Of a DNA stretch of 22,577 nucleotides, positions 14,229 to 22,291 are shown piece after piece. Position numbers and translations under genes: made by a program. The stretch is from NCBI GenBank assembly GCA_002349525.1, contig DEDL01000017.1, forward strand, positions 62,307 through 84,883, written 5' to 3'. The DNA comes from Lachnoclostridium sp. UBA2905. Lineage in GTDB: Bacteria > Bacillota > Clostridia > Lachnospirales > Lachnospiraceae. Numbering within the stretch: position 1 is the first letter of the stretch; each line of letters opens with the position of its first letter. Below the pieces are notes generated by a model. The model saw nothing but the letters and a program-made list of their open reading frames with translations. It was not told where the DNA came from and did no database searches.

Positions 14229-15831
14229 ATATCTGCCCCCCCTGTCTTTCAATACTAAATGAATTCTCTGACACCTTTATAACGTATATTAGTCTTTTAG
14301 CATCACAATACACCGCATCCTTTATAAAACATTCAAAGGCCCCTACAACATCTTTACCGGGATATCTTATAACGCCACCCTTTGAAAATTCTTTATCAAA
14401 TGCCAGATTACTACTCTTATCTCTTTTTGTTGGATCATTTACATATACTATATAAACCGAGCCCTTTTTTCCTGTAAGATTAACATACTGCATGCACTCT
14501 CTCATGGAATAATACAATTCCATAATGTCTATTCTTTTCTTCTCCTCCATCAATAAGAAAAGATTCAGTCGTCTTTTAATGTAAGAAAAACGATAGGTTG
14601 TCCTTATAAGAATTTCTTTTCTGTCTTCATCTGAATTCATACTGCCGTCAAGATCATCACATATCTGCTTGAGAAGTGTACTCACCTCTCCTATGAGTCT
14701 TTTATGCAGATACTGGGCCGTATCAATTTTTACTTCATTTTCCTTAATAGCAAGCTCGGCAGTTAAAAGCTCGTTACACACCTGCAGCTGTTTTTTTATC
14801 TCCAGCTCATTTTCAATTTTCTTGATAAGCTCGTTAATATTTTCAAGCCAGAATACATAACCCCCATTTATACTTTTCCCTTTTAGAAGAATATTTTCTG
14901 AAAAACGGTATACGCCTCCCACAGCCTCAAGAAGATCTTCCCTTTTAAAACGTACGTTATTGTTTGTTTCAAATTTTACATTGAAATCACTGTCAGTAAT
15001 CTGTATGGCTGAATTAAGTTCATTGAACATCATTTTGTAGGAGCTGTTAACAGGAATAACAAATTTCATTATCAAATATTCTATGACCTCCACAAGGAAG
15101 AAACAGAACACAAAATCCATATTTTCATAGAAGTCAACAAATGATTCTCTCAGAATTATAAATATCCAGAAAGCTATACACACTGCCGACACAGCAAGTA
15201 CAAACAGTGTTATACCAGTCTTATTAACCTCTTTACTGTTACTTACAGTAACCACAAGAGTACATATTAGAATGCATATTATAAAAATGATCTGCACATA
15301 ATACAGTTTTCCATATGACACCCTGTATTTTCCATCAAATTTAAAACAATACCCATTAAAATCATTTATAATTGTCATTGAGGAAAATATTACTGCGACG
15401 AAAAATGCCACATAACATTCCTTAGGCGGTTCTGCATCATTTTCCCTGCCAATCATGCTGGCAACACAAAGACACAGCACCGGTATAAGATCCTTTGGAA
15501 TAAATGTCATGTATTCAAGATGCCTGTAAAGGGCAAGATCGTCGAAGCAGAAATTAATCTGAACAGTCCTTATGGAAAGCCAGTAAATCATCATTACGGC
15601 AATGGCAATAAAATATTTTCTGTAGGACTGGTAGGTTATACGATTACCAAGCATTACTGCCCATCTTACAAGCAATGCTATCTGCAGTGTCTGCCCAAAT
15701 ATAAGGACTATTCTTCCATACATTGCAACATTTGGTGCAAACACAGCAAATAATACTGATACAATCAGTGTTATAATAGGGTATATTAATTCTTTGTATT
15801 TTCTCATAGTATTATTCTCTTTAATATTCAT
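14212..15831 (-). CDS. multi-pass membrane sensor with degenerate histidine-kinase module (pseudo-kinase)
   Basis: The protein has 539 residues. About eight transmembrane helices fill 14-260, resembling the 7TM-type N-terminus of some Firmicute histidine kinases. A PAS-like segment (about 270-335) and a coiled coil (335-370) follow. A helical region with His376 in QYLHKRLIGEV lies where the next gene's kinase has its H-box, but the Asp after His is Lys. The C-terminus, FECFIKDAVYCDAKRLIYVIK, aligns with the N-box region of the neighbour (GECLTNTVRHAHGKNMFIKII), yet the catalytic Asn is lost and the protein stops before any G1 or G2 box. It therefore probably cannot bind ATP and may act as a receptor or regulator for the overlapping kinase. 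This is inference from manual alignment. Start ATG 15831 has AGGA five bases upstream. Confidence 0.75.
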   Translation of the reverse strand: MNIKENNTMRKYKELIYPIITLIVSVLFAVFAPNVAMYGRIVLIFGQTLQIALLVRWAVMLGNRITYQSYRKYFIAIAVMMIYWLSIRTVQINFCFDDLALYRHLEYMTFIPKDLIPVLCLCVASMIGRENDAEPPKECYVAFFVAVIFSSMTIINDFNGYCFKFDGKYRVSYGKLYYVQIIFIICILICTLVVTVSNSKEVNKTGITLFVLAVSAVCIAFWIFIILRESFVDFYENMDFVFCFFLVEVIEYLIMKFVIPVNSSYKMMFNELNSAIQITDSDFNVKFETNNNVRFKREDLLEAVGGVYRFSENILLKGKSINGGYVFWLENINELIKKIENELEIKKQLQVCNELLTAELAIKENEVKIDTAQYLHKRLIGEVSTLLKQICDDLDGSMNSDEDRKEILIRTTYRFSYIKRRLNLFLLMEEKKRIDIMELYYSMRECMQYVNLTGKKGSVYIVYVNDPTKRDKSSNLAFDKEFSKGGVIRYPGKDVVGAFECFIKDAVYCDAKRLIYVIKVSENSFSIERQGGQIYETPR

Positions 15832-15862
15832 GTATGTCCTTGCGTACTTGTTTCCGACTTCA

Positions 15863-15868
15863 ATTATA
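15863..15868 (-). promoter_or_regulatory. extended -10 promoter of the sensor-kinase-regulator operon
   Basis: On the minus strand TGA-TATAAT (hexamer 15868-15863) matches an extended -10. No clear -35 lies 17 bp upstream. The predicted start leaves a leader of about 25 nt before ATG 15831. Confidence 0.5.
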
Positions 15869-15994
15869 TCACAATCAAATAATATCTTGTAGCAAAAATT
15901 GGTAAATTACCCCCTCATTTTTATAATTAGGTCCATATATATATCATTCTCTTTTACATACTGCTTTTACTACTTTATTGCTCCGCAATTTACA

Positions 15995-16023
15995 TTGACT
16001 AAGCCTTTATAAATTGCTATAAT
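15995..16023 (+). promoter_or_regulatory. sigma-A promoter of the GH43 gene, very close to the coding start
   Basis: TTGACT (15995-16000), a 17-bp spacer and a perfect TATAAT (16018-16023). Transcription would start near 16030, leaving only about six bases before the ATG at 16037 and no room for a Shine-Dalgarno upstream. Confidence 0.8.
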
Positions 16024-16036
16024 AAATTGAATATTT

Positions 16037-17029
16037 ATGAAAGGACTGATTACTATCAAACAGAATACACCTTTAGTAACAAACATTTACACAGCAGATC
16101 CATCTGCACACGTATTCGATGGCAAAATTTACATATATCCATCACATGATCTTGACCACGAATGCGAAGACAACGACAACGGCGATCAGTACACAATGGA
16201 AGACTATCATATCCTTTGCATGGATGATGTTGATTCAGAGTGCGTTGACTGCGGAGAGGTTCTTCATCAGGACGAAGTACCTTGGGTTTCACAGCAGATG
16301 TGGGCTCCTGACTGTGCTTATAAAAACGGAAAATATTATCTTTATTTCCCTGCTCGCGACAAGGATGGAATTTTCAGAATTGGTGTTGCAACAAGCGATA
16401 CACCTGCCGGAAAGTTCACACCGGAACCAGACTACATTAAGGGAAGCTTCAGTATAGATCCTGCTGTTCTTGTTGATGATGACGGACAGGGCTACATATA
16501 CTTCGGTGGCCTTTGGGGAGGACAGCTTGAAAAATGGCAGACAGGTGAATATGTGGATGACCCATATGTTCCAGATGGCAACGACAAGGCACTTGGACCA
16601 AGAGTTGCACAGCTTACAGATGACATGCTTCAGTTCAAATCTGAGCCTAAGGAAATTGTTATCCTTGACGAAAACGGAGAACCAATTAAGGCTGGAGACA
16701 AGGGCAGACGTTATTTTGAAGGACCATGGATGCACAAGTACAATGGTAAGTACTATCTTTCATATTCAACAGGTACAGAATGTACTATTGTATATGCAAC
16801 AGGTGATTCTCCGGAAGGACCATTTACATTTGGCGGAAAGATTCTTGAGCCTGTTATTGGTTGGACAACTCATCATTCAATCGTAGAGATTAATGGTAAG
16901 TGGTATCTCTTCTATCATGATTCATCATGGTCAAGAGGAGTAAGCGGAATGAGATGTGTTAAGTACTGTGAGCTTCATTACAATGAGGATGGTTCAATAC
17001 AGACTATCAACCCATACGCTAATGAGTAA
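16037..17029 (+). CDS. intracellular glycoside hydrolase family 43 (arabinofuranosidase/xylosidase type)
   Basis: The protein has 330 residues and no signal peptide, so it should act on oligosaccharides in the cytoplasm. The three GH43 catalytic acids are visible: general base Asp21 (TADPSAHVF), pKa-modulating Asp141 (SIDPAVLVD) and general acid Glu228 (RRYFEGPWM). WAPDCAYKNGKYYLYFPA and WTTHHSIVEINGKWYLFYHD are typical blade motifs of the five-bladed propeller. Such enzymes release arabinose or xylose from plant-derived side chains; activity within the family cannot be resolved. Start problem: the only Shine-Dalgarno-like AAAGGA (16040-16045) is inside codons 2-3, nine bases before an ATC at 16055. 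Either the message is near-leaderless from ATG 16037, or ATC is the start. The gene is monocistronic and is followed by a terminator. Confidence 0.9.
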   Translation: MKGLITIKQNTPLVTNIYTADPSAHVFDGKIYIYPSHDLDHECEDNDNGDQYTMEDYHILCMDDVDSECVDCGEVLHQDEVPWVSQQMWAPDCAYKNGKYYLYFPARDKDGIFRIGVATSDTPAGKFTPEPDYIKGSFSIDPAVLVDDDGQGYIYFGGLWGGQLEKWQTGEYVDDPYVPDGNDKALGPRVAQLTDDMLQFKSEPKEIVILDENGEPIKAGDKGRRYFEGPWMHKYNGKYYLSYSTGTECTIVYATGDSPEGPFTFGGKILEPVIGWTTHHSIVEINGKWYLFYHDSSWSRGVSGMRCVKYCELHYNEDGSIQTINPYANE

Positions 17030-17073
17030 TTCTTAATATTAAGCATTTTAGTATTTTATAAGTAAGCATTTTA

Positions 17074-17107
17074 AAGAGGCACCACATTAATGTGATGCTT
17101 CTTTTAT
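17074..17107 (+). terminator. intrinsic terminator of the GH43 gene
   Basis: AAGAGGCA (17074-17081) pairs with TGCTTCTT (17096-17103) and CACA with TGTG inside, with one mismatch and a TTAA loop, followed by a short T-run. It lies between convergent genes; its minus-strand T-run is weaker. Confidence 0.75.
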
Positions 17108-17139
17108 TAACTACTTAAGTTTCAATAAAATTCTGTTAC

Positions 17140-17397
17140 TTATTTGTCAAAATCTGTCTCGTATTCTCCCTCAGGACATTTCATCTTAAGTATTCCAAGA
17201 TTAAATTCGCTGTCCATAACAGTGATATGATATTCAAATACAAGATCATCATCAAACTTTGATAAAAGTATATAGGTTCCATTCTCCTTACCATCGATCT
17301 GGTCACATATATCATTGTATACATCTTCTCCGCTCACCTTGCGTGGGAAACCGGATTCTGCTATTTTTGTCTCTATTGCATTATATAATTCTTCCAT
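17140..17397 (-). CDS. small protein of unknown function (85 aa)
   Basis: This is a small acidic, soluble protein with no signal peptide, cysteine cluster or known motif that I recognise. The first half is helical (MEELYNAIETKIAESGFP); the second looks beta-rich (GTYILLSKFDDDLVFEYHITVMDSEFNLGILKMKCPEG). I judge it real because AAGGGG, which overlaps the stop of the transporter gene before it, lies nine bases upstream of the ATG, only 6 bp separate the two genes, and codon use is normal. It is probably translated with the EamA transporter and is the last gene of the operon. No function is proposed. Confidence 0.7.
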   Translation of the reverse strand: MEELYNAIETKIAESGFPRKVSGEDVYNDICDQIDGKENGTYILLSKFDDDLVFEYHITVMDSEFNLGILKMKCPEGEYETDFDK

Positions 17398-17403
17398 TTT
17401 ATC

Positions 17404-18321
17404 TTACCCCTTTGCTGTTTTATTATTTGAAAATGATGGAATCTGCGCCGCCACAACGGCTCCAAATATCAACATACAGCCAAAAGTCTCATTGACAGTC
17501 ATTTTCTGTCCGAGAATCAAAAAACCTCCAATTGCTGATATTACAGATTCAAGACTCATTATAAGGCTTGCTACTGTAGGCTCAACCTCGCGCTGGCCAA
17601 TTATCTGAAGGGTATATGCCACTCCACACGAAAGCACACCTGCATAAAGAAGCGGAACAATAACTGTAGCAAGTGCAGCCGGATCAGGCTTTTCAAATGC
17701 AAACATAAGAATCACTGTAATAATACCACACACAAAAAACTGTATGCAGGACATTTTAACACCATCTACCTTAGGTGTAAAATAATCTATTACAAGTATG
17801 TGAAATGAAAAGAAGATGGCAGCTACCATAACCATAAGATCTCCCTTATTGAAGGAAAAACTGCCGCTTCCTGCAAGACAGAGTTCATACAGACCTGCTA
17901 TTGCCACAAGAATACATATCCATATTTTAGCCGGACATTTTTTCTTAAGGAATATTCCGATAACAGGTACAATAAGTATGTATAAGGATGTCAGGAAACC
18001 TGACTTTCCTACTGATGTATATATCAATCCCATCTGCTGAAAATTACCGGCAATGCATAAAATTATTCCACATAATATACCACCTGTAATAAGTGTCTTT
18101 AACGATGCTTTGTCTTTGTCTTCATTATTACCATTGTTCTTATATTTTCGGTCATTAAACATAATATACGGAATAAGAACGATTCCACCAAGAATCGTCC
18201 TTATTCCGTTGAATGTAAATGGACCGGTCTGTCTGCCGCCAACACTCTGGGCCACAAATGCAAGACCCCAGATTGTTGCCGTTAGAAACAGTAACAATGA
18301 ATTACGTGTTTTTGTATTCAT
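17404..18321 (-). CDS. EamA/DMT-superfamily membrane transporter
   Basis: The protein has about 305 residues and ten predicted transmembrane helices arranged as two EamA repeats (roughly 1-145 and 155-300). Motifs include LLLFLTATIWGLAFVAQSVG at the N-terminus, and in the second repeat PLLYAGVLSCGVAYTLQIIGQREVEPTVASLIMSLESVISAIGG, which is the usual EamA signature. Members export or exchange amino acids and other metabolites; the substrate is unknown. The ATG at 18321 is preferred because GATGGG lies before it, whereas the in-frame ATG at 18333 has no ribosome site; the choice is uncertain. It follows the second ABC importer ATPase by 30 bp in the same direction, so it may balance that importer's substrate, an inference from position only. 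Confidence 0.88.
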   Translation of the reverse strand: MNTKTRNSLLLFLTATIWGLAFVAQSVGGRQTGPFTFNGIRTILGGIVLIPYIMFNDRKYKNNGNNEDKDKASLKTLITGGILCGIILCIAGNFQQMGLIYTSVGKSGFLTSLYILIVPVIGIFLKKKCPAKIWICILVAIAGLYELCLAGSGSFSFNKGDLMVMVAAIFFSFHILVIDYFTPKVDGVKMSCIQFFVCGIITVILMFAFEKPDPAALATVIVPLLYAGVLSCGVAYTLQIIGQREVEPTVASLIMSLESVISAIGGFLILGQKMTVNETFGCMLIFGAVVAAQIPSFSNNKTAKG

Positions 18322-18351
18322 TATATATCCCATCCAGTTTCTTATTGTATA

Positions 18352-19131
18352 TTAATTGGCATTAAGCACTGACTTTAAAAAGCTCTTTGTTCTGTCATTC
18401 TGTGGATTATCAAATATCTGGTCAGGACTTCCCTGCTCAGCAATGATTCCATCTGCCATAAGAAGAACTCTGTCAGCAACCTCTCTTGCAAAGCCCATCT
18501 CATGTGTTACAACTATCATAGTCATACCACCATTGGCAAGATCCTTCATAACCTGAAGAACTTCACCAACAAGTTCAGGGTCAAGAGCTGATGTAGGCTC
18601 ATCAAAAAGCATTATTTCAGGTTTCATGGCAAGTGCTCTTGCAATGGCAACTCGCTGCTGCTGTCCTCCTGATAACTTTGATGGATACTCATCCACCTTG
18701 CTTAAAAGGCCAACCTTGTCAAGAAGCTCCTCTGCTTCCTTCTTAGCCTGCTCTGCAGGAACCTTTTTAACATTGACAGGTGCCAGCATAACGTTCTCAA
18801 GAACCGTAAGATGCGGAAAAAGATTGAATCTCTGGAATACCATTCCCATCTCAAGCATAAGTGCCTTATGTCTGTCAGGAGATATTTTCTCAACCGTCTT
18901 ATCATGCTCCCTGTGCAAAAGAAGCTCATCCTTAATATAGATCTTACCACTGGTTATTTTCTCAAGCTGATTAAGAGATCTTAAGAATGTTGACTTTCCT
19001 GCTCCTGATGGACCAATGATACATACAACCTCGCCCTTTTTAACAGAAAGATCTATATTCTTTAATACCTCAAGCTTTCCAAAATGCTTGCTTACACCTT
19101 CAGTTTTTATAATATATTCATAATCCTTCAT
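18352..19131 (-). CDS. ATPase of the second polar amino-acid ABC importer
   Basis: The protein has 259 residues. Walker A GPSGAGKS is at 40-47, Q-loop Gln100 in MVFQRFNLFPHLTV, signature LSGGQ at 153-157, Walker B MLFDE with Asp177/Glu178, and switch His210. It resembles GlnQ/ArtP-type ATPases and is related to the ATPase at 10100-10834, with a longer insert at about 70-90. GGAGG lies seven bases before the ATG. It starts 14 bp after the permease stop. Confidence 0.93.
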   Translation of the reverse strand: MKDYEYIIKTEGVSKHFGKLEVLKNIDLSVKKGEVVCIIGPSGAGKSTFLRSLNQLEKITSGKIYIKDELLLHREHDKTVEKISPDRHKALMLEMGMVFQRFNLFPHLTVLENVMLAPVNVKKVPAEQAKKEAEELLDKVGLLSKVDEYPSKLSGGQQQRVAIARALAMKPEIMLFDEPTSALDPELVGEVLQVMKDLANGGMTMIVVTHEMGFAREVADRVLLMADGIIAEQGSPDQIFDNPQNDRTKSFLKSVLNAN

Positions 19132-19145
19132 TACACATCCTCCTT

Positions 19146-20159
19146 CTACTCATATACCGAAAGCTTTTTCTCAATCTTATTAAATATAAAAGTAAAGAAT
19201 GCTGTAATTATAAGGTATATTATAAGTGCCGGTATAAATACCATATATGACAGCTCATTCGTCATAATGTTCTTGGAAATTGTTGTAATGTCCATAAGTG
19301 AAATTGCAAATACAAGTGATGCATCCTTAAGTATCATAATGAATTCATTACAAATTGGTGGAATCATTCTTCTTACAGACTGTGGAATAATAACCTTTCT
19401 CATAGTCTGTCCATAGGTAAGTCCAAGTGCCCTGGCAGCTTCGTTCTGTCCCTTATCGATAGACTGAATAGCCGCTCTAACAATCTCTGCACAATATGCT
19501 GCACTGTTAAGTGAGAACGCTATAAGCGCTGCAACGAATGCTCCCATGTATACAGCCTCAGTATCCGGTGCTGAAAATAAGTCCTTCCAGGCAAAACCGA
19601 ATACACCCGGTATTGCAAAATATACAACAAATAACTGTATAAGAAGTGGAGTTCCTCTGAAGAAGAATATATATGCTCCACAAAGCTTACTTATTATAAC
19701 ATTCTTTGATATCTTACCCAATGCAAGGAATATACTCAAAATGAATCCTATAAGAACAGTAAGTGTTGTAAGCAGTATTGTAAGCTTGGCACCATGAAAT
19801 ACATTCTCACCACATCCAAGCATACGATAAGTGTAGTTAACCATCTGGCTTACAAACTTAGCCGGACCTTCCTTTGCACTATATACCTTTCCTGCAAATC
19901 CCACATACACTTCCTTTGAAGCACCATCCGCATTCTTGCTGGAGGATGAAAATGCACAGTAATTAATAAATCCAAGCGAATTATATGTCACTGTAATTCT
20001 CTTTCTTGTACTGTTTTTCTCTGCTTCAATCTGTTTTTGTATCTCTGGTGAGCACTTGGACATCATAACCTCTTTTGAAGGCTTAGCAGCTGCCAAAGCA
20101 GCCCACGCAATAACGATAAGGACAATGGCTATAATGGCCGCTTTTGTCTTTTTTTCCAT
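19146..20159 (-). CDS. permease of the second polar amino-acid ABC importer, with an extra N-terminal ectodomain
   Basis: The protein has 337 residues, about 110 more than the usual 215-230. Helix 1 (6-25) is followed by a soluble, probably extracellular stretch (26-118) containing Cys36, Cys68 and Cys116, then a standard permease core (119-337) with FFRGTPLLIQLFVVYF, a coupling loop (AEIVRAAIQSIDKGQNEAARALGLTYGQTMRKVIIPQ) and the C-terminal helices. The extra segment is not a full binding protein and matches no domain I recognise; its central motif is ITVTYNSLGFINYCAF. GAGGG lies eight bases before the ATG, and the whole frame shares codon style, so the extension appears genuine. It is expected to pair with the lipoprotein encoded 17 bp upstream. 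Confidence 0.9.
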   Translation of the reverse strand: MEKKTKAAIIAIVLIVIAWAALAAAKPSKEVMMSKCSPEIQKQIEAEKNSTRKRITVTYNSLGFINYCAFSSSSKNADGASKEVYVGFAGKVYSAKEGPAKFVSQMVNYTYRMLGCGENVFHGAKLTILLTTLTVLIGFILSIFLALGKISKNVIISKLCGAYIFFFRGTPLLIQLFVVYFAIPGVFGFAWKDLFSAPDTEAVYMGAFVAALIAFSLNSAAYCAEIVRAAIQSIDKGQNEAARALGLTYGQTMRKVIIPQSVRRMIPPICNEFIMILKDASLVFAISLMDITTISKNIMTNELSYMVFIPALIIYLIITAFFTFIFNKIEKKLSVYE

Positions 20160-20176
20160 ACCTTATACCCTCTGTA

Positions 20177-21085
20177 TTACTCCTGTGTTTTCTTAGAATC
20201 CTGTGCACCAAACCAGTAATTAGCTGTTTCCTCAAAGAAGCCTTCTTCTTTGAGCTCATCCATAGCCTGATTAACTGCTGTCTGTAATGCTGTATCTTCT
20301 TTGCCCATTGCTATACCAAATTCTTCAGGTTCTGAATTATCTCTGTATGCAAGTTCATATTTGTCAGGATGTCCTGCAATATATCCGTCAGCAACCTGGC
20401 TGTCACAAAGTACTGCGTTGATTTCACCATTGTCAAGCTGTGAAAATGATGAAAGAATCTGCTCATTGGCAAGTATTGTACAGTCAATTGTTCCTGTGTT
20501 CTTATAATCTGAAATAAGAATGTCAGATGTTGTTCCCTTCTGAACTCCGACTACAAGACCTGCAAGGTCGTTAAGTGAATTGATCTTTGCATCGCTTCCC
20601 TTCTTAACAACTACTGACTGGTAATTCTGGATATATGGCTTTGAGAAAAGTGCATTCTCAAGTCTTTCCGGATTAATTGTTACAGCAGATATTACACAGT
20701 CATAATTAACACCTATTCCTGCAAGAATTCCATCAAATCCTGTATTAACAAATGTGTAATCAAGTCCAAGCTTGTCTGCAATTGCTGCGGCAAGATCTAC
20801 GTCATATCCGATTGGTGTTGTTCCATCTTCAGCATAATCTTCAAATGGTGGATAACCAATCTCAGCACCAACTGTAAGAACACCATCATTGATAAGCTTT
20901 ACGCCTGACATATCAATATTTGAAGTCTTATCACCAGATACTCCATTATCTGTTCCTGCATCTGCCGATTCATTCACCTCGGCATCAGGTGTTTTCTGCT
21001 CTGTCTTCTCACTGCTTCCACATCCTGCAAGCATTGATACCACAAGGGTTGCTGCCATAAATGTTGCCATTAATTTCTTCTTCAT
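20177..21085 (-). CDS. lipoprotein substrate-binding protein of the second polar amino-acid ABC importer
   Basis: The protein has 302 residues. The signal MKKKLMATFMAATLVVSMLAGC ends in lipobox LAGC (Cys22). An acidic linker precedes an SBP_bac_3 domain: LTVGAEIGYPPFEDYAEDG, GYDVDLAAAIADKLGL, VTINPER (carboxylate-binding Arg) and INAVLCDSQVA (amino-group acid). It binds a polar amino acid outside the cell; the ligand is not resolvable, and the differences from the first importer's protein suggest a different one. GGAGG lies nine bases before ATG 21085; the longer frame from 21118 runs through that site. It is the first gene of the operon, ahead of permease, ATPase, EamA transporter and the small protein. 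Confidence 0.93.
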   Translation of the reverse strand: MKKKLMATFMAATLVVSMLAGCGSSEKTEQKTPDAEVNESADAGTDNGVSGDKTSNIDMSGVKLINDGVLTVGAEIGYPPFEDYAEDGTTPIGYDVDLAAAIADKLGLDYTFVNTGFDGILAGIGVNYDCVISAVTINPERLENALFSKPYIQNYQSVVVKKGSDAKINSLNDLAGLVVGVQKGTTSDILISDYKNTGTIDCTILANEQILSSFSQLDNGEINAVLCDSQVADGYIAGHPDKYELAYRDNSEPEEFGIAMGKEDTALQTAVNQAMDELKEEGFFEETANYWFGAQDSKKTQE

Positions 21086-21119
21086 AGTTACATTCCTCCG
21101 ATAAATTTTTTCGTACAAA

Positions 21120-21153
21120 TTATAAAAGCAACGATGCTACTACACTTCGTTGC
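21120..21153 (-). terminator. terminator-like hairpin in the leader of the second ABC importer operon (candidate attenuator)
   Basis: On the minus strand GCAACGA (21153-21147) and TCGTTGC (21134-21128) form a 7-bp stem with a 12-nt loop, followed by TTTTATAATTT. It lies about 10 nt after the predicted transcription start and about 40 bp before the first gene of the operon, which is where an attenuator would act. Confidence 0.5.
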
Positions 21154-21167
21154 CCCACATGTAAAGG

Positions 21168-21197
21168 ATTATAACACCATATACAATGTATTGTCAA
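21168..21197 (-). promoter_or_regulatory. sigma-A promoter of the second ABC importer operon
   Basis: On the minus strand TTGACA (21197-21192), an 18-bp spacer and TATAAT (21173-21168): both hexamers are perfect matches to consensus. Confidence 0.85.
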
Positions 21198-21237
21198 TTC
21201 ATGCTTTATCCAGGTCGGAAACCTTCATGCTTTATCC
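21198..21237. repeat. 14-bp direct repeat between divergent genes (candidate regulator sites)
   Basis: TTCATGCTTTATCC occurs at 21198-21211 and again at 21224-21237, a spacing of 26 bp. The first copy abuts the -35 of the minus-strand ABC promoter; both lie upstream of the plus-strand AEC gene. The spacing is between two and three helical turns. Confidence 0.6.
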
Positions 21238-21291
21238 TGATTGAAAACGAATCTTCTTGTTCTTATTGTTTTTTTCGACTTCATGATGTAC

Positions 21292-21297
21292 TATACT
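21292..21297 (+). promoter_or_regulatory. possible -10 of the AEC transporter gene
   Basis: TATACT at 21292-21297 is a good -10 just before a GAGGGGGG ribosome site (21304-21311). The only -35 candidate, TTGTTT at 21266, is 20 bp away, so the promoter is weak or activator-dependent. Confidence 0.35.
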
Positions 21298-21320
21298 TTA
21301 ATTGAGGGGGGCATATAAAA

Positions 21321-22286
21321 ATGGAAAATTTTATATTTAGTCTTAACGCAACAATACCAGTCTTTGCAATTATTGTTGTAGGAAACATCTTAAGAAAAAT
21401 TGGCATAATTGATCTGAATTTTTCTAACATAGCCAATAAATTTGTATTCAAGATCTGTCTGCCATGTCTTTTATTTCAGGATCTTGTTTCAACCAATATC
21501 CGTGAAAACTTTGACACAAAATACGTTGGCTTCTGCTTTTTCGCAACACTCATATCCATTGTAGTTATATGGTTTCTGGCACGAAAGCTCTTACCAGACA
21601 AATCAGAAGTAGGCGCATTTGTACAATGTTCATATAGAAGCAGCGCAGCTATTCTTGGGGTTGCTTTTATACAGAATATATACGGCACATCAGGAATGGC
21701 ACCAGTAATGATTGTAGGCTCCGTACCACTTTACAACATATTTGCAGTTACAATTCTTATTATAGAAAGTAATGATGCAAATACCAGAGGCAGCAAGGGT
21801 GATTTTGCAGGCACCCTTAAAAAATCACTTATTGGCATTGCCAAAAATCCTATCATCTTAGGTATCGCAGCCGGACTTATAGGTTCATTTTTAAATCTGA
21901 AGCTTCCGCATATGATTGACAAATCAATATCTAATCTTGCAGTTATGGCTTCACCTCTTGCCCTTATATCAATTGGCGCATCATTTGAGGGAAAACGTGC
22001 TCTGGCAAAGGTAAAGCCAACTATGGTTGCTTCAGCCATAAAGCTTGTGGTACTGGCTGCCATATTCCTGCCAATTGCCGTTATGTGCGGATTTCGTGAT
22101 CAGAAGCTTATAGCTATTATAATCATGCTTGCTTCACCTTGTACACCAACTGCCTATATCATGGCTAAAAACATGCACGGCGATGACACGCTTGCCGCCA
22201 GTATTATTGTAGTTACAACATTCTTCTCATCAATTACCATGACGGCCTGGATATATATTATGAAGGCACTTTCACTTATACAGTAG
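21321..22286 (+). CDS. AEC-family (auxin efflux carrier-type) transporter
   Basis: The protein has 321 residues with about ten transmembrane helices in two five-helix halves around a short hydrophilic loop (about 155-168, NDANTRGSKGDF). The N-terminus NATIPVFAIIVVGNILRKIGIID and the PLALISIGASFEG and LASPCTPTAYIMAKNMHGDD segments are typical of the family, which in bacteria carries malate, other carboxylates or amino acids. The substrate is not assignable. GAGGGGGG lies about nine bases before the ATG. It is divergent from the second ABC importer and monocistronic, with a terminator 120 bp downstream. Confidence 0.9.
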   Translation: MENFIFSLNATIPVFAIIVVGNILRKIGIIDLNFSNIANKFVFKICLPCLLFQDLVSTNIRENFDTKYVGFCFFATLISIVVIWFLARKLLPDKSEVGAFVQCSYRSSAAILGVAFIQNIYGTSGMAPVMIVGSVPLYNIFAVTILIIESNDANTRGSKGDFAGTLKKSLIGIAKNPIILGIAAGLIGSFLNLKLPHMIDKSISNLAVMASPLALISIGASFEGKRALAKVKPTMVASAIKLVVLAAIFLPIAVMCGFRDQKLIAIIIMLASPCTPTAYIMAKNMHGDDTLAASIIVVTTFFSSITMTAWIYIMKALSLIQ

Positions 22287-22291
22287 TCATA

